A stretch of DNA of 64,000 nt from Clavibacter michiganensis subsp. tessellarius (GCF_021922985.1 NZ_CP040788.1:1426001-1490000), one strand, 5' to 3'. Numbered from the stretch's first letter, positions 41,488 through 49,085 are shown. The notes: generated by a model not told the origin, from the letters alone. Made by a program: numbers and translations.

Positions 41488-42219
41488 ATGACCGGCACCC
41501 CGGCCCGCGTCGGCGGGAACGTCCTCGCGGGGCTCGTCTCCGCCGTCCGCCTCGTGCGTCGGCCCAGGCCGCTGCATCCGCACGGCGTCGCCCTCGGGGG
41601 GACGCTGACGCCCGTCGCGGGGCGTGCCGCATCCGGTCTCGCGTGGCTCGACGGGCTCGACGCCCAGCTCGACGTCGACGCCCGCTTCTCCCGCGGCGGC
41701 GGCCTCCCCGCGGCGCTGCCCGACGTGCTCGGCCTCGCGCTGCGGATACCCGACGGCGGCGGCACCACGGTCGACCTGCTGCTCGCGTCCACGGGCCTCT
41801 CGCCGATCGGCCGGTTCCTCCTCGCGCCGCGGCGCGCGCTCTCCGGGGCGCGGCTCACCACGCTCATGCCGTACCGCGGATCCGCGGGGCCGGTGCTCGT
41901 CGGCGTGCTGGTGGACGCGGATCCGCCGTTGCCCGCCGGCGCCGCGGACCTCGGGCGGGCGCTCGCGACCCGGTCGGTCGGGATGCGGCTCGTGCACGCG
42001 ACGCCCCGCGGCCGGTGGCACGTGGCGGCGCGCATCGAGCTGGGCCATGACGAGACCGGTCCGCTCGACACCGCGACGCGCGCCGATCCCGTGCTCGCCG
42101 CCCCGCCCGGGGACACGACCTACTCGTGGACGCGCCGGCTGCGGGCGCCGGGCTACCGGGCGGCCCGGCGCGGCCGACCGGTCGCGTCCCGGCATGCGGC
42201 GCAGGATCCGGACGCCTGA
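41488..42219 (+). CDS. Hypothetical protein, unassigned conserved type
   Basis: 243-residue soluble protein with regular motifs: RRPRPLHPHGVALGGTLT, SRGGGLPAALPDVLGLALRIP, DLLLASTGLSPIGRFLLAPRR and LMPYRGSAGPVLVGVL. The LPDVLGLALR-P segment followed by a DLLLAS block loosely recalls small catalase-fold heme proteins, but I cannot support an assignment. The last 30 residues are basic and probably disordered. It is transcribed alone, between a terminator and the convergent four-cysteine gene. Confidence 0.6.
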   Translation: MTGTPARVGGNVLAGLVSAVRLVRRPRPLHPHGVALGGTLTPVAGRAASGLAWLDGLDAQLDVDARFSRGGGLPAALPDVLGLALRIPDGGGTTVDLLLASTGLSPIGRFLLAPRRALSGARLTTLMPYRGSAGPVLVGVLVDADPPLPAGAADLGRALATRSVGMRLVHATPRGRWHVAARIELGHDETGPLDTATRADPVLAAPPGDTTYSWTRRLRAPGYRAARRGRPVASRHAAQDPDA

Positions 42220-42281
42220 CGGGAAGCGGACGACCGGCGCGATGGTGATCGGTAGGCGGCCGTCAGGCGCTCATGGACGCA

Positions 42282-42313
42282 GGACGGGCCGGAGGACATC
42301 CCCCGGCCCGTCC
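42282..42313 (-). terminator. Terminator of four-cysteine gene A
   Basis: 11-bp stem GGACGGGCCGG / CCGGCCCGTCC (42282-42292 with 42303-42313), 16 nt beyond the stop. The stem core is the same as at the other two paralogues. Confidence 0.72.
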
Positions 42314-42328
42314 GACACGTCGGATGCG

Positions 42329-42595
42329 TCAGGACTTGCGGCAGCGCGAAAGCTGGATGTAGGGGATCACCGCATCCATGCCGTAGGACTGGCACTCGTC
42401 GTCGTCGACCGCGTTGGTCGTGAGGAACAGCTTCTCGATGCTCTTGATGCACTCGTGGCCGAGGTGGTATGAGCGGCACACGTCCGCGGCGATGCCGTAC
42501 GGACCGCTGGCGTAGTTGCGATCGAAGTACTTCGGAGCGATGTACAGCCGCCCCGTGGGCAGGCGCCGGGCGGCGCTGCTGATCGGAGATGACAT
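42329..42595 (-). CDS. Four-cysteine protein A, paralogue without a signal peptide
   Basis: 88-residue protein. After a short N-terminus it aligns with its two neighbours: RLYIAPKYF, then C-x8-C (VCRSYHLGHEC), DDECQSYG and the final SRCRKS, four cysteines in all. Unlike them it has no hydrophobic export signal; the first 20 residues (MSSPISSAARRLPTG) look like the basic start of a signal peptide joined directly to the mature part, suggesting a deletion. AAGGAG precedes ATG 42595. Function unknown. It may be cytosolic, exported another way, or a decaying copy. Confidence 0.75.
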   Translation of the reverse strand: MSSPISSAARRLPTGRLYIAPKYFDRNYASGPYGIAADVCRSYHLGHECIKSIEKLFLTTNAVDDDECQSYGMDAVIPYIQLSRCRKS

Positions 42596-42641
42596 GGGTG
42601 CTCCTTCTGCGCGCGAGATTAGGGGATCGCGGCGGATCGAG

Positions 42642-42693
42642 ACGCTAGTGGGTCGTCGGGGCCGGGCCGTGCGCCCGGACCGCGCCTGTGCAC
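42642..42693 (-). promoter_or_regulatory. Promoter of gene A with the shared upstream box
   Basis: Minus strand: GTGCACAGG box (42685-42693), 37-nt gap, TAGCGT -10 (42642-42647). The box is shared with genes B and C, where the gap is 26 nt. The whole 42596-42910 stretch (315 nt) has no gene: it holds this promoter and the terminator of gene B. Confidence 0.5.
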
Positions 42694-42807
42694 TCGACCC
42701 CCGGCCTCCGGCCCCGGTCCGCGGGCCTCCGGACGACCCGCTGCGCATCCGGGCGGATCCCGGCGTGCATGCCGAGCGGGGACGGGCGCATGACCCGGGG
42801 ACGACGG

Positions 42808-42839
42808 GACGGGCCGGAGGAGGAGACCTCCGGCCCGTC
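42808..42839 (-). terminator. Terminator of four-cysteine gene B
   Basis: Perfect 13-bp stem GACGGGCCGGAGG / CCTCCGGCCCGTC (42808-42820 with 42827-42839), 6-nt loop, 71 nt after the stop. Confidence 0.78.
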
Positions 42840-42910
42840 GGACCGTGCGGAGAGCGCCGACGCTCAGGAGGAGCCGGAGGGGTCCCGGCCGGGTGCGTGC
42901 CGCGCGACCG

Positions 42911-43342
42911 TCAGCGGCCGCAGCGCGACTGGAAGGCGTCGGGGAACACGATGGTGTATCCGCCGGTGATGTTGCAGGTGCGCCAATCCACCATGCCCTG
43001 TCCACGCCGGAGGACGTAGGAGGCGACCGTCACGCAGGCCCTCCCTGTGTGGTTCGCCGTGCAGATCTGGACCGCGAGCTTGTCGGGGTCGGTCTGGCCG
43101 TACGCGAGTCGCGCGAGGTCGTACGGCGTGACGAAGAAGGAGCGGTTGACGAGTCCCGCCTGGCTCGCCGTGATCGAGCCGGCGTCCGCGGTGGAGGACG
43201 AGGTCGGCGCGGCGGGGGCGGCGGATGCCGAGCCGGCCGGGGTGGAGATGGAGACGCCGAGACCGACGACCGCCGCGAGGACGGCCGTCGCCAGGAGGCG
43301 GCGAGAGGTGCGTCGCGGGGTGGTTCCGGGGCGAGAGGGCAT
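42911..43342 (-). CDS. Four-cysteine secreted protein B
   Basis: 143-residue predicted Sec-secreted protein. Basic N-terminus (MPSRPGTTPRRTSRR), hydrophobic core LLATAVLAAVVGLGVSI, and a cleavage site after SASA-like residues near 40. The mature part of about 100 residues has RSFFVTPYDLARLAYG, C-x8-C (ICTANHTGRAC), DWRTCNITGG and a final SRCGR, giving four cysteines that could form two disulfides. AAGGAG lies 7 nt before ATG 43342. Same length as gene C and clearly its paralogue. No family was recognised; possible roles are an envelope inhibitor, antimicrobial or host-directed factor. Confidence 0.82.
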   Translation of the reverse strand: MPSRPGTTPRRTSRRLLATAVLAAVVGLGVSISTPAGSASAAPAAPTSSSTADAGSITASQAGLVNRSFFVTPYDLARLAYGQTDPDKLAVQICTANHTGRACVTVASYVLRRGQGMVDWRTCNITGGYTIVFPDAFQSRCGR

Positions 43343-43388
43343 GTGGACTCCTTGTGGTCCGCGGCGACCGTCGCCGGGGAGCGATCGA

Positions 43389-43429
43389 ACCGTAGCGATG
43401 CGCCGCGCCGCGCCGGACCTCCTGTGGAC
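43389..43429 (-). promoter_or_regulatory. Promoter of gene B with the shared upstream box
   Basis: Minus strand: GTCCACAGG box (43421-43429), 26 nt, TACGGT -10 (43389-43394) followed by TCGA, identical in position to gene C. The leader contains a CGGCGA/TCGCCG hairpin (43362-43376). The 43343-43643 gap holds only this promoter and the terminator of gene C. Confidence 0.55.
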
Positions 43430-43503
43430 GGGCGCCGCCGTGCCGGTGCGCACCGGTGCGGGGACGGACGCCTGACGAGGGCCCAGCCCGTGTCGTGGCA
43501 CGC

Positions 43504-43537
43504 GGAACGGGCCGGAGGAGATCCTCCGGCCCGTTCC
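43504..43537 (-). terminator. Terminator of four-cysteine gene C
   Basis: 16-bp stem GGAACGGGCCGGAGGA / TCCTCCGGCCCGTTCC (43504-43519 with 43522-43537), about 106 nt after the stop; its core ACGGGCCGGAGG is shared with gene B. Confidence 0.78.
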
Positions 43538-43643
43538 CTCCGTCATCCCGTCAGCAGCGTGAGCGCCGGATCCCGCGGACCATCGCACCCACGACGCGGG
43601 CCCGGCGGTCGTCGTGGTCCGGCACCGGCCGGATGCGCCTCCG

Positions 43644-44075
43644 TCACCGGCCGCAGTGCGACCGGTGCGTCGAGTAGTACGAGATGGTGAAGCCCTGACC
43701 GCGCTGGCACGTGCGCGGGTCGGTCGTCCCCGGCCCGCCCTGGAGCACCAGGGTGAGCGACTTGACGCAGGCCAGACCCGAGTGGAATTGGGTGCACACC
43801 AGGCCCGCGAGCGCGCGGGGCTGGAGCGTCCCGGACTTGATGTTGTCGACCGCTCGCGGGCTGACGAAGAAAGTGCGCTCGACGGGATCCGCCTGGCTCG
43901 CCGCGATCGGGTCCGCCTGCGCCGCGGAGGACGAGGTGGACGCGGCGGGGGCCGCGGAGGCGGAGCCTGCCGGAGCGGACATCGACACGCCGAGACCGAG
44001 GACCACCGCCAGGGCGGCCGTCGCGAGCAGGCGTCGGGTCGTGGATCGGGGGGCGGTTCCGAGGCGAGAGGACAT
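43644..44075 (-). CDS. Four-cysteine secreted protein C
   Basis: 143-residue predicted secreted protein, paralogue of B. Signal: MSSRLGTAPRSTTRR then LLATAALAVVLGLGVSM and SASA near residue 40. The mature part has RTFFVSPRAVDNI, C-x8-C (VCTQFHSGLAC), DPRTCQRGQGF and SHCGR; spacings between cysteines are 8, 19 and 17 as in B (8, 18, 16 in A). AAGGAG lies 5 nt before ATG 44075. The chain is Thr/Ser/Gly-rich between motifs and not obviously enzymatic. Likely exported and disulfide-bonded; role unknown. Confidence 0.82.
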   Translation of the reverse strand: MSSRLGTAPRSTTRRLLATAALAVVLGLGVSMSAPAGSASAAPAASTSSSAAQADPIAASQADPVERTFFVSPRAVDNIKSGTLQPRALAGLVCTQFHSGLACVKSLTLVLQGGPGTTDPRTCQRGQGFTISYYSTHRSHCGR

Positions 44076-44120
44076 GGGTCTCCTTGTGATCCGCGGCGAC
44101 CATCGCCGCAGGGCGGTCGA

Positions 44121-44161
44121 ACCGTATCGACGCGCCGCCCTCCGGCGTGCCGCCTGTGCAC
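44121..44161 (-). promoter_or_regulatory. Promoter of gene C with the shared upstream box
   Basis: Minus strand: GTGCACAGG (44153-44161), 26 nt, TACGGT -10 (44121-44126). The leader has a GCGGCGA/TCGCCGC hairpin (44093-44109) matching the one in gene B. Confidence 0.55.
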
Positions 44162-44312
44162 GAGCGGGCGCGGACGCGGAGAGGGACGCCTTGGGGCGCC
44201 GACCATGTCCGTCGCGGCATCGGATCCGCCCGCCCGGCCTTGCCACTGCTCGCCCGCAGGCGTTGCCTGGGAGCAGAGCGCCGACGGCGGCGCCCCAACG
44301 GACGGAGACCCC

Positions 44313-45194
44313 ATGCGGGAGCTGAAGCTCGTCGCGGCCATCGCGAAGATCGAGGACGCCGAGGCGCTCGACCCGATCGTGGATCGCGTGAAGGGCGTCG
44401 TCACGGCGCTGCTGAAGCCGCGCGCCCTCGCCGACCTGCTGCACGGCGTCCCGTTCGGGCATCCGCTGCACCCGGTCGCCGTGCTGATCCCCACCGGCGC
44501 GTGGGTGTCCTCCGCGGTCCTCGACGCGCTGCCGGGCAACGCGAAGGCCAGCCAGGCGCTCGTGGGCGTCGGGATCCTCAGCGCCGCGCCCTCCATCGTG
44601 TCCGGCTACGCGGACTGGTCGCAGCTGCACGAGCAGCAGATGCGCGTCGGCATCGTGCACTCCGCGGCGAACGCGCTCGCGACGGGGCTGTACGGCCTCT
44701 CCTGGATCCAGCGCGCCCGCGGCAAGCAGACCAGCGGCAAGGTCCTCGGCCTCGCGGGCCTCGGGCTCGTGTCCGCCGGCGGCTTCCTCGGCGGCCACCT
44801 CGCCTACCGCCAGGCGGCGGGCGCCAATCACGCCGAGGACGTGCCGCACCGCTTCCCCGCGGGCTGGCAGGAGCTCGGGCAGCTCGACGACCTGCCCGAC
44901 GGCCGCCTCGCCAAGCGCGACGTCGCGGGCCTGCCGGTGCTCGTGCGCCGCCACGGCATGACGGTGGATGCGCTGAGCGACACCTGCAGCCACCTCTCCG
45001 CACCCCTCCACGAGGGCGAGCTCGGCACCGACTCGAAGACCGGCGAGGCGTGCGTCACGTGCCCGTGGCACGACAGCGTCTTCAGCCTGAGGACCGGCGA
45101 GGTGATCCACGGACCGGCGACCGCGCCGCAGCCCCGCTTCGAGACGCGCGTCACCGCGGGGCTCGTGGAGGTGCGGCTGCCGAACGCGGGCTAG
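44313..45194 (+). CDS. DUF2231 membrane domain fused to a Rieske [2Fe-2S] domain
   Basis: 293-residue protein. Residues ~35-170 form a DUF2231-like membrane domain of about four helices (GVPFGHPLHPVAVLIPTGAW, GYADWSQL, HSAANALATGLYGLSW). Residues ~195-293 form a Rieske domain with DTCSHLSAPLHEG and CPWHDSVFSLRTGEVIHGPA, which supply Cys-His and Cys-His cluster ligands. It probably passes electrons at the membrane; the partner is unknown. GGAG lies 6 nt before ATG 44313. The stop overlaps the stop of the convergent MFS gene by 3 nt. Confidence 0.88.
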   Translation: MRELKLVAAIAKIEDAEALDPIVDRVKGVVTALLKPRALADLLHGVPFGHPLHPVAVLIPTGAWVSSAVLDALPGNAKASQALVGVGILSAAPSIVSGYADWSQLHEQQMRVGIVHSAANALATGLYGLSWIQRARGKQTSGKVLGLAGLGLVSAGGFLGGHLAYRQAAGANHAEDVPHRFPAGWQELGQLDDLPDGRLAKRDVAGLPVLVRRHGMTVDALSDTCSHLSAPLHEGELGTDSKTGEACVTCPWHDSVFSLRTGEVIHGPATAPQPRFETRVTAGLVEVRLPNAG

Positions 45195-46423
45195 GTCGGT
45201 CCGGGAACGAGCCGGGTGCCGGCGTCGGCGTCGGCCCCGGGCAGCGCGACGACCGCGAGCACCGCGCAACCCGCGAACGCCACGGCCCCCGCGATCGTCG
45301 GCACCGCGATGCCCGTCGTCGCGAGCGCCCCGCCCAGCGCGGATCCGACCGCGAGGCCGAGCAGGCTGAGGACGCGGCCGGCGGCGCCCACCCGGCCGAG
45401 CAGCGGATCCGGCACCAGGCGCTGCCGGAGCGAGGTCGCGCAGACGCCCCAGACGACCGCGTGCAGGATGTAGAGCGCGAGCAGGACGCCGGCGACGACC
45501 GGATCCCGCGTGACCGCGAGCCCGGCGAGGCTCGCGCAGCCGAGCGCCAGGGCCGCCGTGATGGTCCAGCGGGAGCCGAGGCGGGAGCGCAGCGGCGCGG
45601 CGATCGCGGATCCGGCGAGGCCGCCGAGCGCGGACGCCGCGAGGAGCACGCCGTAGCCCGCCGCGTCGAGGCCCAGCCGGTCGCGGGCGAAGAGCACGAG
45701 CACCGAGAAGGGGAGCATGTAGCCGACGCTCGCCAGGCCGCCGAGGAGGGCGAGGGATCCGACCACGCGGTGCCCGGCCAGCCAGCGCACGCCCTCGGCC
45801 GCCTCACGGAGCACGGAGGGGCGTGGATCCCCGGGCTCGGCGGACGCGATCGCCTCGCGGGTGCGCCGCGGCAGCGCGAGCGCCACCGCCCCGGCCGCGA
45901 CCCACAGCCCGCCGGTGGCGTACACGGGCACGGCGGCGGCGAGCGCGAACAGGATCCCGCCGAGCGGCGGCCCGACGAACTCGTCCGCCACGAGCTGCGT
46001 CCCCGCGATGCGCGCGTTGGCCCGGTCGAGGCGGTCGCGCGGCACGATCGACGGCAGCACGGCGACCGCGGCCCCGTCCGCCGCGCTCTCCAGCACGCCG
46101 ACCACGGCCATCACCGCGTAGAGCACGACGAGCGAGGCGACGCCCGCCTGGATCGACGCCGCGAGCCCCAGCACGGCGACGCCCCGGAGGAGGTTCGCGA
46201 CGACGATCAGCGTGCGCCGGTCGAGCCGGTCGACGTGCACGCCCACGGGCAGCGCCACGAGGAGCCGCACGAGCGCGTACGTGGTCGCGAGCCCGGCGAC
46301 GCCGCGCGGGTCGTCGGTGAGGCCCGCCGCGACGAGCGGCATGGCGACGAAGACGAGCCCGTCCGCGAGGTTGGAGAGCGCGTTCGCACCCCACAACGCC
46401 CCGAACGGGCTCGTGCGTCTCAC
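45191..46423 (-). CDS. MFS transporter, probable drug exporter
   Basis: 410-residue major facilitator with twelve predicted helices. The loop GVHVDRLDRRTLIVVANLLRG is the motif-A region between helices 2 and 3, and PSIVPRDRLDRANARIAGTQ is typical of the enterobactin/macrolide-exporter-like (MFS_3) group. The substrate is unknown. GTG 46423 lies 2 nt after a strong hairpin that contains its only plausible ribosome site (GGGGAG), so translation may be restrained by RNA structure. It follows the flotillin gene on the same strand after 49 nt. Confidence 0.83.
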   Translation of the reverse strand: MRRTSPFGALWGANALSNLADGLVFVAMPLVAAGLTDDPRGVAGLATTYALVRLLVALPVGVHVDRLDRRTLIVVANLLRGVAVLGLAASIQAGVASLVVLYAVMAVVGVLESAADGAAVAVLPSIVPRDRLDRANARIAGTQLVADEFVGPPLGGILFALAAAVPVYATGGLWVAAGAVALALPRRTREAIASAEPGDPRPSVLREAAEGVRWLAGHRVVGSLALLGGLASVGYMLPFSVLVLFARDRLGLDAAGYGVLLAASALGGLAGSAIAAPLRSRLGSRWTITAALALGCASLAGLAVTRDPVVAGVLLALYILHAVVWGVCATSLRQRLVPDPLLGRVGAAGRVLSLLGLAVGSALGGALATTGIAVPTIAGAVAFAGCAVLAVVALPGADADAGTRLVPGPT

Positions 46424-46424
46424 G

Positions 46425-46463
46425 CCGGGCTCCCCGGGGCGGCGTGCGCCCCGAGGAGCCCGG
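46425..46463 (-). terminator. Hairpin between flotillin and MFS genes, terminator or RBS-masking
   Basis: Outer stem CCGGGCTCC/GGAGCCCGG (46425-46433 with 46455-46463) and inner GGGGC/GCCCC. It begins 9 nt after the flotillin stop and ends directly before the MFS start, so it may terminate the operon and/or hide the MFS ribosome site. Confidence 0.6.
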
Positions 46464-46472
46464 TCATCGGGA

Positions 46473-47924
46473 TCAGATCCCGGCGCCCTCGGACGCGGCC
46501 GTCGCGGGGCCCACGTCCGTGGCGGTCGCGCCGGCGCCGGCCGTCGCGCCCGCGGCCGTCGAGCCGAGGAACGAGCTCAGCGCCGTGGCGACGTCGATGC
46601 CCGTCGTGTCCTTGAGGAGCTTCGGCAGCGTCGCCATGTTCTCGGCCACCGAGCGGTTGAGCGCGTTCGCGCCGTCCGCCGAGATGATCGTCATGTTGTC
46701 GACGTTGGCGAGCGGCGCCGCCATCTCGCGGGCGATCTCCGGCATCGACGCGATGATGCGCGCCTGCAGCGCCTCGCGCGACAGCTTGTTCTGCGCCTCG
46801 GCGAGCGCGGCGGCCGCCTCGGCCTCGGCCTGGCCGCGGGCCTGGATCGCGTCGGCGTTCGCCTTCCCGAGCGCGGTGATGGACGCGGCCTCGTTCACGG
46901 CCGCGGTCTTCGCCGCCTCGGCGTTCTGCGTGCGCTGGTAGACCTCCACGTCGACCTTCGCCTTCTCGGCGTCGCGGGCCGCCTGCGCGTCCTGCACGGT
47001 CGCGTACTTGCGGGCCTCGGCGGGGAGCTCGACGTCGATGCGCAGGCGCTCCTTGGAGACCTCGGCCTGCGCGGCGACGGCGGTGCGCTCCTGGTCGGCG
47101 ACCAGGCGGTCCTGCTCGGCCTTCGCCAGCTCGCCGGCCGCGTACGCGGTCGCGTTGGCCCGGTCGGTGTCGGCCTTGATGGCCGCGCGGCGCAGGTCGA
47201 GCTCGAGCTGGCGCTCGGCGGTCTGCTGGTCGTTCTCGATCGCGGCGAGCGCGGAGATCCTCTTGTTCTCGGCCTCCGCGACCTCGGCGATCTGGCGGGC
47301 GCGCGCGGCGTTCGAGCGGGCCCGGTCGTCGAGGTAGGTGCTGCCCGGCGTCGTGATCTCGCGGACGTTGAGCGTCTCGATCTGGAGGCCGAGCTCCGCG
47401 AGGTCGTTCTTCGTCTGGTTCACGGCCTCCTGCGCCACGACGGAGAAGCTCTTCACGAGCTCGTCCACGGGCCGGTCGCCGATGAGGCCGCGGATCGCGC
47501 CCTCGAGCGACTGCCGCACGATCTCCGGCAGGGCGTCCTGCTGGAGGAGGTAGCGCTGCACGGCGCGGCGCACGCCGTCCTCCGTGCCCGTCACCTTGAA
47601 GTTGACGGTGGCGACGACGGCGGTGTTGATGAAGTTGGCGTCGCGCGCCTCGGCCGTGACGCTCGTCTGGTACTGCTCCAGGGAGAGCGTGAAGCCCTCC
47701 TGGAAGATCGGCCAGATGAAGGTCCGGCCGCCGATGATCACCTTCTGCGGGCTGGAGAACCCGGCCCCGCCCTCGCTGCGCTCGGCGTTGCGGCCGACGA
47801 TGACGAGCGCCTGGTTCGGCGGGACGCGGCGGACGCGGGAGGCGATGAACGCGACCAGCGCCACCAGGATGACGATGACGACGATGACGGCGATGGCTGT
47901 CGTGCCGCCGGATATCAGGTCCAC
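46473..47924 (-). CDS. Flotillin-like SPFH/band-7 protein
   Basis: 483-residue membrane-scaffold protein (FloT/YuaG type). One N-terminal transmembrane segment (residues 8-28) precedes the SPFH domain (VPPNQALVIVGR to about 200), then a long Ala/Glu-rich coiled coil (about 205-400) with the EA-repeat character of flotillins, and a Gly/Ala-rich tail. Such proteins organise membrane microdomains. GTG 47924 starts 31 nt after the nfeD stop; nfeD-flotillin pairs are a recurrent bacterial operon. Confidence 0.92.
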   Translation of the reverse strand: MDLISGGTTAIAVIVVIVILVALVAFIASRVRRVPPNQALVIVGRNAERSEGGAGFSSPQKVIIGGRTFIWPIFQEGFTLSLEQYQTSVTAEARDANFINTAVVATVNFKVTGTEDGVRRAVQRYLLQQDALPEIVRQSLEGAIRGLIGDRPVDELVKSFSVVAQEAVNQTKNDLAELGLQIETLNVREITTPGSTYLDDRARSNAARARQIAEVAEAENKRISALAAIENDQQTAERQLELDLRRAAIKADTDRANATAYAAGELAKAEQDRLVADQERTAVAAQAEVSKERLRIDVELPAEARKYATVQDAQAARDAEKAKVDVEVYQRTQNAEAAKTAAVNEAASITALGKANADAIQARGQAEAEAAAALAEAQNKLSREALQARIIASMPEIAREMAAPLANVDNMTIISADGANALNRSVAENMATLPKLLKDTTGIDVATALSSFLGSTAAGATAGAGATATDVGPATAASEGAGI

Positions 47925-47955
47925 GGGATGGTTCCTCTCGTTGGGACGGGTGCTG

Positions 47956-48450
47956 CTAGGTGCGGGGGTGCGCGTCGGCGGGCGCGTCGGGCTCGACGTG
48001 CACGCGGAACCCGTCCTCGGCGACGACGCGGATGCGGGTGCCGACGGCGAGGCGCTCGTCGCTCGTGGCGAGCCGTCGCTCCAGCTCGCGGATGTGCTCG
48101 AGCCGCACCTCGCCGCCCGCGGAGGACGTGGGCGAGGTGACGACGCCGACCATGCCGACGGGCGAGTACGAGCCGCCGCTCTCCTGCTTCGCGACGAAGC
48201 GGACGGTGAGCTGCACCACCACGAGGGCGACGAGCGCGAGGGCCACGGCGATCGCGATGGCGCCGCCGGATCCGATGCCGGCCTGGTCGGCGAGCACGCC
48301 GCCGACGCCGTAGATCGCGAGGGCCGCCCCGAGCGCGACGCCCGAGACGAGGCCGTCGCCGCCGCCGATGGCGTCGAGCAGGTCGCCGAGCACGATGCTC
48401 GAGAGGAGCAGCAGGAGTCCCACGGCGCCGACGACCAGGAAGACGATCAC
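47956..48450 (-). CDS. NfeD-like membrane protein
   Basis: 164-residue short NfeD-type protein: three to four transmembrane helices (residues 1-95) followed by a soluble OB-fold-like domain with the pattern YSPVGMVGVVTSP and GTRIRVVAEDGFRVHVEP. It partners the flotillin encoded directly downstream. GTG 48450 is chosen because GGGAGG lies 7 nt upstream and the hydrophobic region starts right there; the open frame continues to 48597 without support. Confidence 0.85.
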   Translation of the reverse strand: MIVFLVVGAVGLLLLLSSIVLGDLLDAIGGGDGLVSGVALGAALAIYGVGGVLADQAGIGSGGAIAIAVALALVALVVVQLTVRFVAKQESGGSYSPVGMVGVVTSPTSSAGGEVRLEHIRELERRLATSDERLAVGTRIRVVAEDGFRVHVEPDAPADAHPRT

Positions 48451-48621
48451 GCGGCGCCTCCCGGGCAGGCCGCCGCAGGCGAGACGTGCGCGCCGTCGTG
48501 GTGCGTGGTCATGCGGGGCCGATCTGCCGTGTGCGTGTCCCTCGAACGTACCGGCTGATCCGCTCAGCGTCGCGTCCTCGTCCGGGGGCCGCCCCACCGC
48601 CTATGCTCCGCCCGGCCCGCG

Positions 48622-48627
48622 TAGCCT
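48622..48627 (+). promoter_or_regulatory. -10-like element before the zinc-ribbon gene
   Basis: TAGCCT, 6 nt before GTG 48634. Here an AGGAG lies in the spacer, so leadered and leaderless use cannot be told apart. Confidence 0.35.
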
Positions 48628-48633
48628 CAGGAG

Positions 48634-48894
48634 GTGATCCTCCTGTTCGGCACGCGCGCCCGCGACGCCCTCATCGTGATCGTGACGTTCGCGTGCCTCC
48701 GCTGCGGGGTCACCGCGCCGCAGCGCGTGCTCCACCGCACCCTCCGGTTCACGGTGTTCTTCGTGCCGCTGATCCCGCTGCGCTCGACGTACCGCGTGGC
48801 CTGCCCGACCTGCGGCCTCGAGACGCGGCTCACGAGGGACCAGGCGATGCACGCGCTCGAGTGGGCCGTGCGGAACCGCGGCGCGCGGCGCTGA
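48634..48894 (+). CDS. Small zinc-ribbon protein
   Basis: 86-residue protein with CLRCG near residue 21 and CPTCG near residue 58, a four-cysteine zinc ribbon of the kind annotated zinc-ribbon domain-containing. The intervening HRTLRFTVFFVPLIPLRSTYRV is hydrophobic, so the ribbon may sit at the membrane. The function is unknown. It stands alone between the nfeD and sugar-transport operons, divergent from nfeD. Confidence 0.8.
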   Translation: MILLFGTRARDALIVIVTFACLRCGVTAPQRVLHRTLRFTVFFVPLIPLRSTYRVACPTCGLETRLTRDQAMHALEWAVRNRGARR

Positions 48895-49000
48895 TCCGCG
48901 CCGCCGATCCCGCCGCCCGCCGCGCGCACCCTCCTCCCGCGCCCCCGGACGGGTGCTCCCGGGCGCCGTCCGCCCGGCTCCCAGGAATCCCGACCAGGGG

Positions 49001-49031
49001 TTAGGAATAACTTTCGCGATCCGCCTAGAGT
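49001..49031 (+). promoter_or_regulatory. Candidate promoter of the sugar ABC operon
   Basis: TTAGGA (49001-49006), 19-nt spacer, TAGAGT (49026-49031), in an AT-richer stretch, about 55 nt before the start. AGGAAT occurs twice (48983-48988 and 49003-49008); no confident regulator site was identified. Confidence 0.4.
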
Positions 49032-49085
49032 GATCGGACGGCGCCACGCGCCGATTCCATCGACGACGACGGAGGGGATGCGACG

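Noticed and set aside
41488..42219. Naming this protein a catalase
   Set aside because: The resemblance is limited to one short segment and no heme-ligand tyrosine motif could be identified.
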